Of a stretch of DNA of 46,270 nucleotides, positions 6,714-15,200 are shown in pieces. The DNA is from Marinitoga sp. 1197 (GTDB taxonomy: Bacteria > Thermotogota > Thermotogae > Petrotogales > Petrotogaceae), in contig NZ_AZAY01000024.1 in NCBI RefSeq assembly GCF_001021165.1, positions 1-46,270 of the forward strand. The letters are read 5' to 3'. The notes beneath the pieces were generated by a model, which did not search any database, was not told the DNA's origin, and worked only from the letters and a program-made list of their open reading frames with translations. The translations under genes were made by a program, and so were the position numbers. The first letter of the stretch is position 1. Every line of letters begins with the position of its first letter.

Positions 6714-7692
6714 ATATTTTTTTCAAATAATTTATTATATAAATTTTCCAGATGTTCCTGAATACTATAAGCAAAGGTATTGTAATTAATACACCAACTA
6801 CACCATACATTTGCCCAAAAATTAATAATGAAACTAAAATGAGAAACCAGTTTAAATTGACCTTTCCTCCAGATATCCTTGGGGATAATATCCACATTTC
6901 TAGTTGATTGGCCAGGGTAATAATTATAATCCCTTTTACAATACCCATTAATCCAAAGTTCGTAAAACCAAGGAGTAAAATAGGAATTGCAGTAATGAAT
7001 ATTCCGAGATAAGGGATAAAATCTGTGATTCCTGCTAATAATCCCAGAAATAAAGGGTATGGAAATCCAAATATTAATGATGTAAACCATGTTATAACAC
7101 CAACAAAAAGCGCAGTGATAATTTGTCCGGAAACAAATTTTTTTAAATCTCTAATGGTAATAATTAAAAATCTCTTTGTTTTTTTTATATCGGAATTTGG
7201 GAAAAACTTATCTATAATTTTCCATAAACGTTTATTGGCAATGGCCATGTATGCTGAAGCTACAATTAAAAGCAATCCAACTGTTATAAAATTGGAGATA
7301 TTTGAAGCGAGGTAACTGGCAAATTGTATGATTATATTTTTTAAATATGTTCCTGTAGTATCAAGTAATGTGTTTATTACGTCACCTGTTGTTCCTGGTA
7401 TATTATTAAAGTCTATATCTTTTATAACATCAAAAGCCTTTTTTCCTTCTTCAACGGTTATTGGAATTAAACTATAAAAAGAATACACTATGGCACCGTA
7501 AAAAATGAGTGAAGCCATTGGAACTGTAACTTTTCTTGAAATTTTTAATTTTTCAAGATATGATGCTATTACATCTATTAATATTGTAAAAAACAAAGCT
7601 ACGACAAGACTTCCGACTATTGTCGGAAATAATTTTAACAATATCAGGAAAAATATTAAATAAGCAACTAAAAACCAGAAAGATTTGGGCAT
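6712..7692 (-). CDS. AI-2E family transporter (integral membrane permease)
   Basis: 326 residues with about seven to eight hydrophobic segments: paired N-terminal helices (residues 5-40 and 60-80), then a soluble stretch (about 85-130), then the C-terminal membrane bundle. LLAGITDFIPYLGIFITAIP (about 218-237) is the family's hallmark PYLG loop. The family (PF01594, TqsA/PerM-like) includes proteins proposed to export autoinducer-2, and others such as Na+/H+ exchangers; substrate here is unknown. It is the last gene of the recJ operon, 4 bases after ruvX. The stop codon overlaps the terminator of the convergent small RNA. Confidence 0.88.
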   Translation of the reverse strand: MPKSFWFLVAYLIFFLILLKLFPTIVGSLVVALFFTILIDVIASYLEKLKISRKVTVPMASLIFYGAIVYSFYSLIPITVEEGKKAFDVIKDIDFNNIPGTTGDVINTLLDTTGTYLKNIIIQFASYLASNISNFITVGLLLIVASAYMAIANKRLWKIIDKFFPNSDIKKTKRFLIITIRDLKKFVSGQIITALFVGVITWFTSLIFGFPYPLFLGLLAGITDFIPYLGIFITAIPILLLGFTNFGLMGIVKGIIIITLANQLEMWILSPRISGGKVNLNWFLILVSLLIFGQMYGVVGVLITIPLLIVFRNIWKIYIINYLKKI

Positions 7693-7696
7693 AAAA

Positions 7697-8353
7697 TCAC
7701 CTTAAAAAAATAATTTTTTTATACTTTATTTGTATGTCAAATTCAGTAAAAATAACATCGTATTCATTTTTTAAATCTTCGAACAAAGTAGTTGAAGTTT
7801 TATTTCTTTTATAATACCACCAAAAAACATATGGATCTTTTGCGAGAATATCAGAATTGTTATATATATTGCTATTTTTAATAATAACATCATTAATTAG
7901 GATATTTGTTGAATCTAACTCTTCAATTTTATAAGGATTTTTAATATTTAAATTTATGCCAATATTTGGGTTATCAAGAAACATTTGTAATATAAATAGG
8001 GCACTGTTTTGATCTTTGGCTTTTTTAGCTTTCTTAGAGTTTAAAAAATTCTTTGTTAATGAATAACTTTGTTGTGTGGTTAAACGTTCATCCATTAATA
8101 TAACATCTGTATTAAAATTATTCTTTAATTTTAAACAAAAGTCTATCGTTTCGAATGTTTGTTTTGAATATCTTCCAGACATGGATATTGGAAGTCCAAC
8201 TACAAATATATCCTTATCCTTATAAATTTTATTTAATTCCTTAAATAAAAATTTTGTTTCAAATGTTCCTTTTATTGTTGCAATCTTTAAAACTGCGTCT
8301 CCTGTGGCTATACCTGTTTTGCTTAATCCATAGTCAAGTCCAATATACTTCAA
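7697..8353 (-). CDS. ruvX: RuvX/YqgF-family RNase H-fold nuclease with C-terminal extension
   Basis: 218 residues; the family is usually about 140. The RNase H-like core carries the YqgF motifs: IGLDYGLSKTGIATG (4-18, first Asp at 7), VGLPISMSGRYSKQ (about 52-65), LMDERLTTQQ (about 90-99) and KDQNSALFILQMF (about 112-124, last Asp). Family members act as Holliday-junction resolvases or in 5' processing of pre-16S rRNA (YqgF in E. coli). About 80 residues after the core (residues 138-218, IKNPYKIEELDS through the end) have no equivalent I recognise. The start overlaps the upstream small ORF by 4 bases (ATGA), implying translational coupling. Upstream recJ suggests a recombination or RNA-processing setting. 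Confidence 0.85.
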   Translation of the reverse strand: MKYIGLDYGLSKTGIATGDAVLKIATIKGTFETKFLFKELNKIYKDKDIFVVGLPISMSGRYSKQTFETIDFCLKLKNNFNTDVILMDERLTTQQSYSLTKNFLNSKKAKKAKDQNSALFILQMFLDNPNIGINLNIKNPYKIEELDSTNILINDVIIKNSNIYNNSDILAKDPYVFWWYYKRNKTSTTLFEDLKNEYDVIFTEFDIQIKYKKIIFLR

Positions 8354-8595
8354 AACTTTAACATCTCCTCAATAATATCTGTTTTTGTTTTCTTTATCTC
8401 GTATTTAATATCCATATTTTTTAGAATCTGTTCAACTATTTCCTCATCTTCATTCGATATTGCAATAATAGGGAATCCCCCCAGAGGGAAGAATTTAGAA
8501 AAAATCTTATTTTTTCTCAATTTGTCTAAAACCTTTACAAGATATTTTTGTTCTACTTTTATATACATATTTAAATCTTTTGTGGTCTTTTTCAT
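8350..8595 (-). CDS. Small conserved-looking protein between recJ and ruvX
   Basis: 81 residues. After a short basic start (MKKTTKDLN), the pattern is beta (MYIKVEQKYL), helix (VKVLDKLRKNKIFS), beta (FFPLGGFPIIAISN), helix (EDEEIVEQILKNM), resembling a ferredoxin-like or ACT-size fold. It has some similarity to the DUF4911 style of small Thermotogota proteins, but I am not certain. It overlaps ruvX by 4 bases and starts 1 base after the recJ stop, so it is translated with both. A small accessory factor for one of them is a reasonable guess. Confidence 0.7.
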   Translation of the reverse strand: MKKTTKDLNMYIKVEQKYLVKVLDKLRKNKIFSKFFPLGGFPIIAISNEDEEIVEQILKNMDIKYEIKKTKTDIIEEMLKF

Positions 8596-8596
8596 A

Positions 8597-11500
8597 TTAT
8601 TTTACCTCCGCAATTTGATTGTTTAATAATGAAATTAGGCTTCTTGATTTGAAATTTAAAAAAAATCTAATTGAGTTTTTAAGAATCCACTTATCTAAAA
8701 TACTTTCTTTCGATTTGACATTTTTATGTATTAAATCAAGTCTGAAATTTTCCATAGTTTTAAGTCCATTTGATGTATTTATTACTATACCGGAATTAAT
8801 TAATTCATCTATGATGTTTTTTACCAGTTCAATATCATCATTAAAATATTGTTTTGAAATAGTGTTTATATTTATACTATCATTTTCTTTTATTATTTCA
8901 TAAACCTTTTTCATAATTTCCGTAGAAGGATATGTTCTTGAATAATCATACATAAATTTTGTAGAAAAGTCTGTATTATATGCCATAACAAATATAATAT
9001 TATCTTTTTTATTATGAGGCCATGATGAAATTAGATCAAGTAGTTCTATACGCGTTTTTGGAACATCATATAACATAATTATCGAATTTCTGTCTTTTTG
9101 CTCAAGGGCCAATCCATCATTGGCAAATTCTGAAATTAATATTCTTGAAGGTCCTTTTTTATTTAATTCTCTGATATTTATTTTTTCAAAAAATGTGTGT
9201 GTGTGTGAATAATATATAATATAATCCTCTGAATATTCATAAGTGGTTGATATATATGATTTTAAATTTATATAGGGTTTTACATTATTGACTATAATAT
9301 TTAAGTTTTTTGAGTTATATAAATAATCCTTTATCAGTTCAAATTTATTTGAATTTATTTCCTTTACTACCTCAAAAGATGGGACATTGGTATTTACGTT
9401 TGCTACTCTGTAACCACTTAATTTAAAAAATTCTTTTATACTTTCATCATAAAATGTTCCTAATATATTGATATCGTAAAATCGCGTTCTTATAATTTTT
9501 CTGAATTGTATGTATTCGGGAATATTAGCTATTATTGGATGAGAAAATGAATATATTGGTTCATCTATTAATAATTTTCTGGAAAAATCATTTAACCGCT
9601 GAATATTTTGAATATATGCCGGAACAGTGATCAAAATTACTTTTTTGCTTTTCAATATAGAATTTTCAATCTTTGATTTTTTATTATAGTAAATATTTTC
9701 AGAAGATATATATTGAGTGATTATCTTATAAGTGTAATCAAGTAATAAATGAGATGAACCTATAATTATTAATTTATCACCACTTGATATCGTATTCTTA
9801 ATTTTTTCGATTAATAGTGTATTTTTAATTTTTATAGGGGCAAAGATAGCATTCCTTGCTTGATTTATCATATCGAGCAATATTTTATATTTATAATTAG
9901 CAAGATGATGGACATTGTCTTTTGCATGTAATGAAATTAATAAATTACCAGAATTCCCTTTTTCTGTTAATGAATCACCTATAAATTCTATATCCTTTAC
10001 ATAAAATTTTAAAATCTTTTGATTATTATAAAAGGTTCTTTCTATTCTAAAATTGCCAACGATATTACATTTTATATTACCAGACAATGTTTCTTTTTTG
10101 TTGTTTAATATGCCATATCCAACAATTTCAAATACCATTCCTTTTTCTGTTCTTGCAACAGCTGCAAGATTTTCCTCTTCAGCACCAAATATTTTTACCC
10201 TTTCCAGTGAAACATTTCGTATTAAAAATGTTGGTTCTGGATTTTTATATCCATAAGGTTCTAATGCTGTGATATCATCAAAAAAGGTGCTCCATAAATT
10301 TTCAATTTCCATATCAATATCTATTTCAGATTCAGGCTCTTTATTACCATATATATTTGCATAAATTTTATTTATTTCATCTCTTAAATATTCGATTTTT
10401 TCAGAATCAATAGTAAAACCTGCGGCCAATTCATGCCCGCCATATTCTTTAAAAAAATCTTTATTTTTTTGAGTAAGATTTTTCATCAATTCTATCAGAC
10501 TAATTCCCTGAGGACTTCTTGCAGAACCTTTTCCGGTGTTATCATTAGAAGTGGTTGAAACAAGTAAAACTGGTTTGTTAAATTTATTAGAAAGTTTTGA
10601 AGCAACTATGCCTAAAACACCCAGATGCCAATCTTTACCACTTAATACAATAACTTTTTTATCATGATAATCGGGATTAATATCCATTAAACTTAATGCG
10701 GATTTATATATTCTACGTTCATGTTTTTGTCGTTCTGAATTTAAATCGAGTAATTGTTTAACCTTTTTTTCTAAATTTTTATTTTCTTCAGTCATTAAAA
10801 GCTCAAAAGCCTTCATGGCATCGGACATTCTTCCAGCTGCGTTTATTTTTGGAGCAATTTTATACGCAACTACATATGATTTTACGTCTTCGGGAACAAC
10901 CCCGATTTCTTTCATTAAATATTTTAATGCAGGATTAGGATTGTTTCTTAATTTATCCAGGCCTTTTTTTACAAAAAATCTATTTTCGGACCTTAGCGGG
11001 ACAATATCAGCAATTGTTCCAAGCGCTACCAGGTCAATTAACGAAAAAGGATCGAAATCGTCTTTATTTAGAGTTTTATGAATTGCGAATAATACCTTAA
11101 AAGCCACTCCAACACCTGATAATCCTTTAAATGGATATTCATCATCCTTTCTCTTAGGATTGACAACCGCATCAGCATCAGGTAAAATATTTTGTGTTTC
11201 ATGATGATCCGTTATTATTATTTTCATTCCTTTTTCCTTTGCGTGTGAAACTTCATTTAATGATGTTGTGCCACAATCCACAGTAATTATATTTTTATAC
11301 CCTTTCTCATAAAGTTCATCTATTGCCTCTATGTTTAAACTATACCCTTCATCTATTCTATTTGGAATATAAGCTTCAATATCCCAACCAAGAGCTTTAA
11401 ATCCCTGATACAAAACTGCAGCAGCTGTTACACCGTCAGCATCATAATCACCATAGACAACAAGTTTTTCTTTTTTTTCTTTTATGTCAATAAGCAAATC

Positions 11501-11725
11501 AACAGTCTTATCCATATCTTTTAATAGAAATGGATCAATTATAGATGATTCATCTGGATATAGAAATTCTTCTATATCCTCTTTAGTTTTTATTTCTCTG
11601 GAAATAAGTAATTTTATTAAGAATTCTGATAAACCGGTTTCAGCAGCCAGTTTTCTGGCTAACTTCAAATTTTCTGTAAATAAAGGACTACTTGAGTCCC
11701 AATAGACCCTCCAATTCTTTTTCAA
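8597..11725 (-). CDS. recJ: Single-stranded-DNA-specific 5'-3' exonuclease RecJ with long C-terminal region
   Basis: 1042 residues; E. coli RecJ is about 577. RecJ degrades single-stranded DNA 5' to 3' in RecF-pathway recombination and mismatch and base-excision repair, using a Mn/Mg centre. The DHH domain shows YGDYDADGVT (91-100), VDCG (149-152), ITDHHET (171-177) and NPKRKDDEYPFKGLSGVG (about 189-206). DHHA1 has GGHELAAGF at about 430. An OB-like domain follows to about 570. The remaining about 470 residues correspond in position to the RecJ_C extension known from Firmicutes and include RILISEFANDGLALEQKDRN and a possible winged helix near the end. Function of that part is not established. 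First gene of a four-gene operon. Confidence 0.93.
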   Translation of the reverse strand: MKKNWRVYWDSSSPLFTENLKLARKLAAETGLSEFLIKLLISREIKTKEDIEEFLYPDESSIIDPFLLKDMDKTVDLLIDIKEKKEKLVVYGDYDADGVTAAAVLYQGFKALGWDIEAYIPNRIDEGYSLNIEAIDELYEKGYKNIITVDCGTTSLNEVSHAKEKGMKIIITDHHETQNILPDADAVVNPKRKDDEYPFKGLSGVGVAFKVLFAIHKTLNKDDFDPFSLIDLVALGTIADIVPLRSENRFFVKKGLDKLRNNPNPALKYLMKEIGVVPEDVKSYVVAYKIAPKINAAGRMSDAMKAFELLMTEENKNLEKKVKQLLDLNSERQKHERRIYKSALSLMDINPDYHDKKVIVLSGKDWHLGVLGIVASKLSNKFNKPVLLVSTTSNDNTGKGSARSPQGISLIELMKNLTQKNKDFFKEYGGHELAAGFTIDSEKIEYLRDEINKIYANIYGNKEPESEIDIDMEIENLWSTFFDDITALEPYGYKNPEPTFLIRNVSLERVKIFGAEEENLAAVARTEKGMVFEIVGYGILNNKKETLSGNIKCNIVGNFRIERTFYNNQKILKFYVKDIEFIGDSLTEKGNSGNLLISLHAKDNVHHLANYKYKILLDMINQARNAIFAPIKIKNTLLIEKIKNTISSGDKLIIIGSSHLLLDYTYKIITQYISSENIYYNKKSKIENSILKSKKVILITVPAYIQNIQRLNDFSRKLLIDEPIYSFSHPIIANIPEYIQFRKIIRTRFYDINILGTFYDESIKEFFKLSGYRVANVNTNVPSFEVVKEINSNKFELIKDYLYNSKNLNIIVNNVKPYINLKSYISTTYEYSEDYIIYYSHTHTFFEKINIRELNKKGPSRILISEFANDGLALEQKDRNSIIMLYDVPKTRIELLDLISSWPHNKKDNIIFVMAYNTDFSTKFMYDYSRTYPSTEIMKKVYEIIKENDSININTISKQYFNDDIELVKNIIDELINSGIVINTSNGLKTMENFRLDLIHKNVKSKESILDKWILKNSIRFFLNFKSRSLISLLNNQIAEVK

Positions 11726-11926
11726 AATATTCTCCCCTCTCTATTTATTTTTTTTATTTTGTTATAATTATACAAAATTTTTGCTATAAATAATATTAGG
11801 AAAATATTCCATTAGCTTTAATTTAACGTTAATTCGTTTATCCTGTATGAATAAAAGGTTGTGGAATGTAACAATTTTAGCAATATCATGGTATAATAAA
11901 ATAAACGAATTTTTGGGGGTGAGGTT

Positions 11927-13135
11927 ATGCGAAAAATACCTTTTATTTTAATTGTATTGGTATTTGCAATATCTATTTTTGCAGAAGATAGTAGAAAAAC
12001 ACTGTTAATATACTCAAAAGGATATTCAACATTGAGTACGAAAGTTGAACACAAACTAAAAGAAAGATTACTTGATATGGGGAAATATCGATTAATTGAA
12101 AGAGATTTAAATGTATTAAACGAAGTGGAAAGAATATTAAGTGGAATAGCCAATAAAAAAGACTTTAAAATGAATCAATTGGCGGCTGATTATATTGTGT
12201 ATGTAGAAGTAATAGATGCGTCATCACGTAGAAAAGAAGATGATGATGGTAATGTATGGTATGAATTTGAAATTGAAGGAGCATATAGATTAATAGATGT
12301 AGAGACAAGCCAGATTTTAGAAGTAAGAAGTATAAATGCATATGGTTCATATAATGTAACTAAGTTTGTAAGCGAATATGAAGCAAGAGATCTTGCCAAA
12401 AATCAGGCTATAGAATATTTGGTTAATACCCTTGTTTATAGAATGAATAAATTATTTTTGATTAATGCAAATATTATAAATGTAGAGAATAATATGGTTT
12501 TAATAGATGCTGGAAAAAATGTAGGAATATATAAAGGTATGATGTTTTCCTTTTCTAAAATATTTAAAGTAAAAGATGATATATATAGAAAAAAGGATGG
12601 AAAGCTAATAGTTAGAGACGTTTCAAATAACACATCTATTCTGGAAATTCTTGTAAAACCAAAATTTGATTTGAATAATAATATTAAAGTTATAGAAAAT
12701 CCAGATTTATCACCAATAAGAGGACATTTTATTTTAAGCGGTGGGTATGTATTAAACGATAATTACTTATTTAGAATGGATTTTCTTGGAGATAACTATA
12801 AAGGATTTGGATTTGGATTTTATTTAGATTTTATATTTGGTAAAGATAATCCTGTATTTTCAACTGGTATCTCATTAAATTATATGAAACAATTTAATAA
12901 ATTTATGCCAATAATTGGTGTTGATTTATATATGAGTTCTTCAATGGAATATGAAACAGAATATGCTACAAATATAGCCCTTGGCATAAGTCCAAATATA
13001 GGAGTAAATATATTATTAACAGATAATTTTGGATTTACATTAAATGGTGGATATAGATTTGAAACTACAATTGAAGGCAACTATAAACCTATTAATTCTC
13101 CATTTATAAGAGCTGGAATTGACATAATATTTTAA
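11927..13135 (+). CDS. Envelope protein: CsgG/FlgT-like N-terminal and middle domains plus beta-barrel-like C-terminus
   Basis: 402 residues. A signal peptide (MRKIPFILIVLVFAISIFA, cleavage near A19) is followed by a domain of about 150 residues like CsgG/LpoB/FlgT. It has an early beta-strand (TLLIYSKGYS), LKERLLDMGKYRLIERDLN, then LAADYIVYVEVIDAS and RLIDVETSQILEVRS. Residues about 180-250 resemble the C-terminal domain of FlgT (INVENNMVLIDAGKNVGIYKG). From about 265 on, short amphipathic strands alternate with turns and the protein ends in IDIIF, an aromatic last residue as in outer-membrane barrels. Likely exported to the outer sheath (toga) or periplasm. GGGGGTGAGG gives a strong ribosome site, and an extended -10 (TGGTATAAT, 11889-11897) lies upstream. 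Monocistronic. Confidence 0.7.
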   Translation: MRKIPFILIVLVFAISIFAEDSRKTLLIYSKGYSTLSTKVEHKLKERLLDMGKYRLIERDLNVLNEVERILSGIANKKDFKMNQLAADYIVYVEVIDASSRRKEDDDGNVWYEFEIEGAYRLIDVETSQILEVRSINAYGSYNVTKFVSEYEARDLAKNQAIEYLVNTLVYRMNKLFLINANIINVENNMVLIDAGKNVGIYKGMMFSFSKIFKVKDDIYRKKDGKLIVRDVSNNTSILEILVKPKFDLNNNIKVIENPDLSPIRGHFILSGGYVLNDNYLFRMDFLGDNYKGFGFGFYLDFIFGKDNPVFSTGISLNYMKQFNKFMPIIGVDLYMSSSMEYETEYATNIALGISPNIGVNILLTDNFGFTLNGGYRFETTIEGNYKPINSPFIRAGIDIIF

Positions 13136-13163
13136 TAAAAAAATATTAAGGATTATATAATTG

Positions 13164-13344
13164 AAAAATATAATAGGTTGTCCAAAAAGTAAAGCCGCTC
13201 AAACCTTAATTGCTAATCTTCAAAAATAGCATATTTTCGCCGGTCGTATCAGACTCACATCCATGTCCGGCTTCATATGCTATTTTTTCAGGCAATTTTC
13301 GAGTTTTCGCTTACTTTACTAATTGGACACCCTAAAAATATAAT
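13164..13344. mobile_element. MITE-like element (13175-13333) with 11-bp target duplications
   Basis: The element is 159 bp. Its ends AGGTTGTCCAA (13175) and TTGGACACCCT (to 13333) are inverted copies with one mismatch. Similarity between the arms continues inward (AGTAAAG..., AATTGC, then AAAATAGCATAT and ATATGCTATTTT), so the whole element folds into one long imperfect hairpin with CGCCGG/CCGGC near the tip. It is flanked by direct repeats of 11 bp, AAAAATATAAT, at 13164-13174 and 13334-13344. It is too short to encode a protein, so it would move only with a transposase supplied elsewhere. Duplications of 10-12 bp are known for IS4-type elements; that link is inference. Confidence 0.75.
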
Positions 13345-13348
13345 ACAA

Positions 13349-13375
13349 AAAATCCCCATAAATGGGGATTTTGTT
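13349..13375. terminator. Bidirectional intrinsic terminator
   Basis: AAAATCCCCA (13349-13358), loop TAAA, TGGGGATTTT (13363-13372), with GTTGT following on the plus strand and a run of A/T on the other side. It separates the convergent envelope-protein gene and the UgpE-like gene. The arms equal those of the terminator at 5570-5595. Confidence 0.75.
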
Positions 13376-13415
13376 GTATAAATTTATCAGAAAAATTTTC
13401 TGTACTTTTCTTTTA

Positions 13416-14261
13416 TTACCCTTTAAGACCTGAACTAACAAGGCTTTTAACGAATAGGTTCTGGATTGCAAAGAATATTATTAAAGTTGGAACAAGAGCG
13501 ATCATGGTTCCAGCCATTATTGTTCCCCAATTATTAGAAGCTTCTGCATCAATTAGCATCTTAACTCCAATTTGAATTGTTTTCATTTTATCTTCCATAG
13601 TGACGACCAAAGGCCACAAATATAAATTCCATGCATAAACGAAATTAATCAAAGCGGCGCCACCTAACATTGATTTTGATAAAGGCAAAAGTATTTTCCA
13701 GAAATATTGCATTGAAGTTGCACCATCAATTTTTGCAGCATCGCTTAATTCTTTAGGAATAGTTAAAAAATGTTGTCTCATCAAAAATGCATTTGTTGCA
13801 CTGGCAGTGAAAGGGATAATTAAAGCTAAATAGGTATTTATCCACCCAAATTGTTTCATAATAAGGAATAGAGGTAAAATCATAACAGTTTCTGCCGGTA
13901 AAAATAAAGTTATAAATAATATCATGAAAGAGAGGTTTTTCCCTTTAAATTGAAAGTTAGCAAATGCATATCCTGCAAGTGTTCCTGTTACTAATTTTCC
14001 AAAAGTTATAAAAAATGCAACTATTGAAGAATTTAAAAGCATTCTTCCTAAATCTACCAATTGAAGTGCCTCCACATAATTTTGCCAGTGAAATGAGCTG
14101 GGAAAAAGTTTTGGTGGGAAGGTATATACCTCAGCTGGTTTCATAAAACTCATGCTCAATGCTAATAAAACAGGAGCCATTACTATCAAAGATATAATTA
14201 TTAAAATAATTTCAGATAATATCAAATTCATTTTTTTCTTTCTTGAAATGCTTGAAGCCAT
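13416..14261 (-). CDS. ugpE: Carbohydrate/glycerol-phosphate ABC transporter permease, UgpE/MalG type
   Basis: 281 residues, six membrane spans, the usual size for a CUT1 inner permease. The EAA loop that docks the ATPase is ELSDAAKIDGATSMQYFWKI (about residues 178-197). The last segment NLFVKSLVSSGLKG is typical for MalG-like C-termini. It pairs with the permease encoded 9 bases upstream and with the binding protein at 15201. The Ugp assignment rests on the binding protein. No ATPase gene is in the operon, so a shared MsmX/UgpC-like ATPase must come from elsewhere. Confidence 0.85.
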   Translation of the reverse strand: MASSISRKKKMNLILSEIILIIISLIVMAPVLLALSMSFMKPAEVYTFPPKLFPSSFHWQNYVEALQLVDLGRMLLNSSIVAFFITFGKLVTGTLAGYAFANFQFKGKNLSFMILFITLFLPAETVMILPLFLIMKQFGWINTYLALIIPFTASATNAFLMRQHFLTIPKELSDAAKIDGATSMQYFWKILLPLSKSMLGGAALINFVYAWNLYLWPLVVTMEDKMKTIQIGVKMLIDAEASNNWGTIMAGTMIALVPTLIIFFAIQNLFVKSLVSSGLKG

Positions 14262-14270
14262 AATCTCACC

Positions 14271-15146
14271 TCACTGATAATGAACGGATTTTTCAACATT
14301 GTGGAAATAAATGAAGGTTATAACCCCCATTACTGCAAACATTACAATAGATTGAGCAGCAGCTAATCCATTATTTTGAAATGCAAAAGCATCCAGATAT
14401 AACTTATAGATCATAGTTGTTGTTGTGCCGAAAGGACCACCTTTTGTCATAATATCGATTATACCAAATGAAACAAACATTGTTGTTGTGAAATTCATTA
14501 TGAATAAATAAAATGTAATAGGAGATAATAATGGAAATTTTATTTTCCACATTCTTTGCCATAGATTAGCCCCATCTATCATTGAAGATTCCAGCAATGA
14601 GTCTGGAATCGATTGTAGTCCAGCTATATAAAAAATTAAATCAAAAGGAAGCATTTTCCATATAGTAGCCAACATAACAGCTATAAATGCGTATGGAGTT
14701 GTTGTAAGCCAGTCGGTATTTATTCCAAAAAGTTCCATGAATAAATAATTCAAATATCCTACAGTTGGTGTTAACAAAAAAGACCATAACGTACCTGCTA
14801 TTGCTGGAGATATTGCATATGGTGTAAATATAAATAGTCTAAACAATCTCGTGCCTGGAATATTTTGAACGAGTAATTGAGAAATCAAAAAGGCAATAAA
14901 AATAGTTAAAAAAACCGTTGAAAATGAATAAATAAAAGATGTAAAAACAGCCTGATAATATTCAGGATCACTAAATAAATCAATGAAATTATCTAACCCA
15001 ACAAAAATACTTTTATTTCCAAAAAAAGATTCCTGATAAAAACTTAATTTAAAAGAATATGCTGCAGGCCAGTAAATAAATATAATTATTACAAGAAAAG
15101 TAGGAATAAGTAAAATGTAAGGGGTGAGTTTGCTTTTCCAGGACAT
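14271..15146 (-). CDS. ugpA: Carbohydrate/glycerol-phosphate ABC transporter permease, UgpA/MalF type
   Basis: 291 residues from ATG 15146, chosen because AGGAGG lies 8 bases upstream; a longer frame back to 15188 has no ribosome site. Six spans start at LTPYILLIPTFLVIIIFIYW. The EAA-like loop is LLESSMIDGANLWQRMWKIK (about residues 192-211). This is the outer-half CUT1 permease partner of the next gene. A terminator-like hairpin at 15163-15186 precedes it, so less of it than of the binding protein should be made. Confidence 0.87.
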   Translation of the reverse strand: MSWKSKLTPYILLIPTFLVIIIFIYWPAAYSFKLSFYQESFFGNKSIFVGLDNFIDLFSDPEYYQAVFTSFIYSFSTVFLTIFIAFLISQLLVQNIPGTRLFRLFIFTPYAISPAIAGTLWSFLLTPTVGYLNYLFMELFGINTDWLTTTPYAFIAVMLATIWKMLPFDLIFYIAGLQSIPDSLLESSMIDGANLWQRMWKIKFPLLSPITFYLFIMNFTTTMFVSFGIIDIMTKGGPFGTTTTMIYKLYLDAFAFQNNGLAAAQSIVMFAVMGVITFIYFHNVEKSVHYQ

Positions 15147-15162
15147 ATGTAATTCCTCCTTT

Positions 15163-15186
15163 AAAAAAGGGCGGATTTCTCCGCCC
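15163..15186 (-). terminator. Intra-operon attenuating hairpin after the binding-protein gene
   Basis: On the minus strand GGGCGGA-GAAA-TCCGCCC is followed by TTTTTT and then directly by the AAAGGAGG ribosome site of the permease gene. The form is that of an intrinsic terminator. In an operon it would end a fraction of transcripts after the binding-protein gene or protect their 3' ends. Confidence 0.75.
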
Positions 15187-15200
15187 ATATATTTGAATTA

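Noticed and set aside
9198-9208. GTGTGTGTGTG dinucleotide run inside recJ as a phase-variable tract
   Set aside because: About five to six repeats within an intact frame; too short to argue for slippage control.
11818-12153. Minus-strand frame overlapping the envelope-protein start
   Set aside because: No ribosome site and serine/phenylalanine-rich shadow composition; the plus-strand frame has a signal peptide and strong ribosome site.
13349-13372. The terminator here shares arms AAAATCCCCA/TGGGGATTTT with 5570-5595, suggesting a mobile terminator repeat
   Set aside because: Ten-base arms with different loops and flanks can arise by convergence in AT-rich terminators; two copies are not enough.
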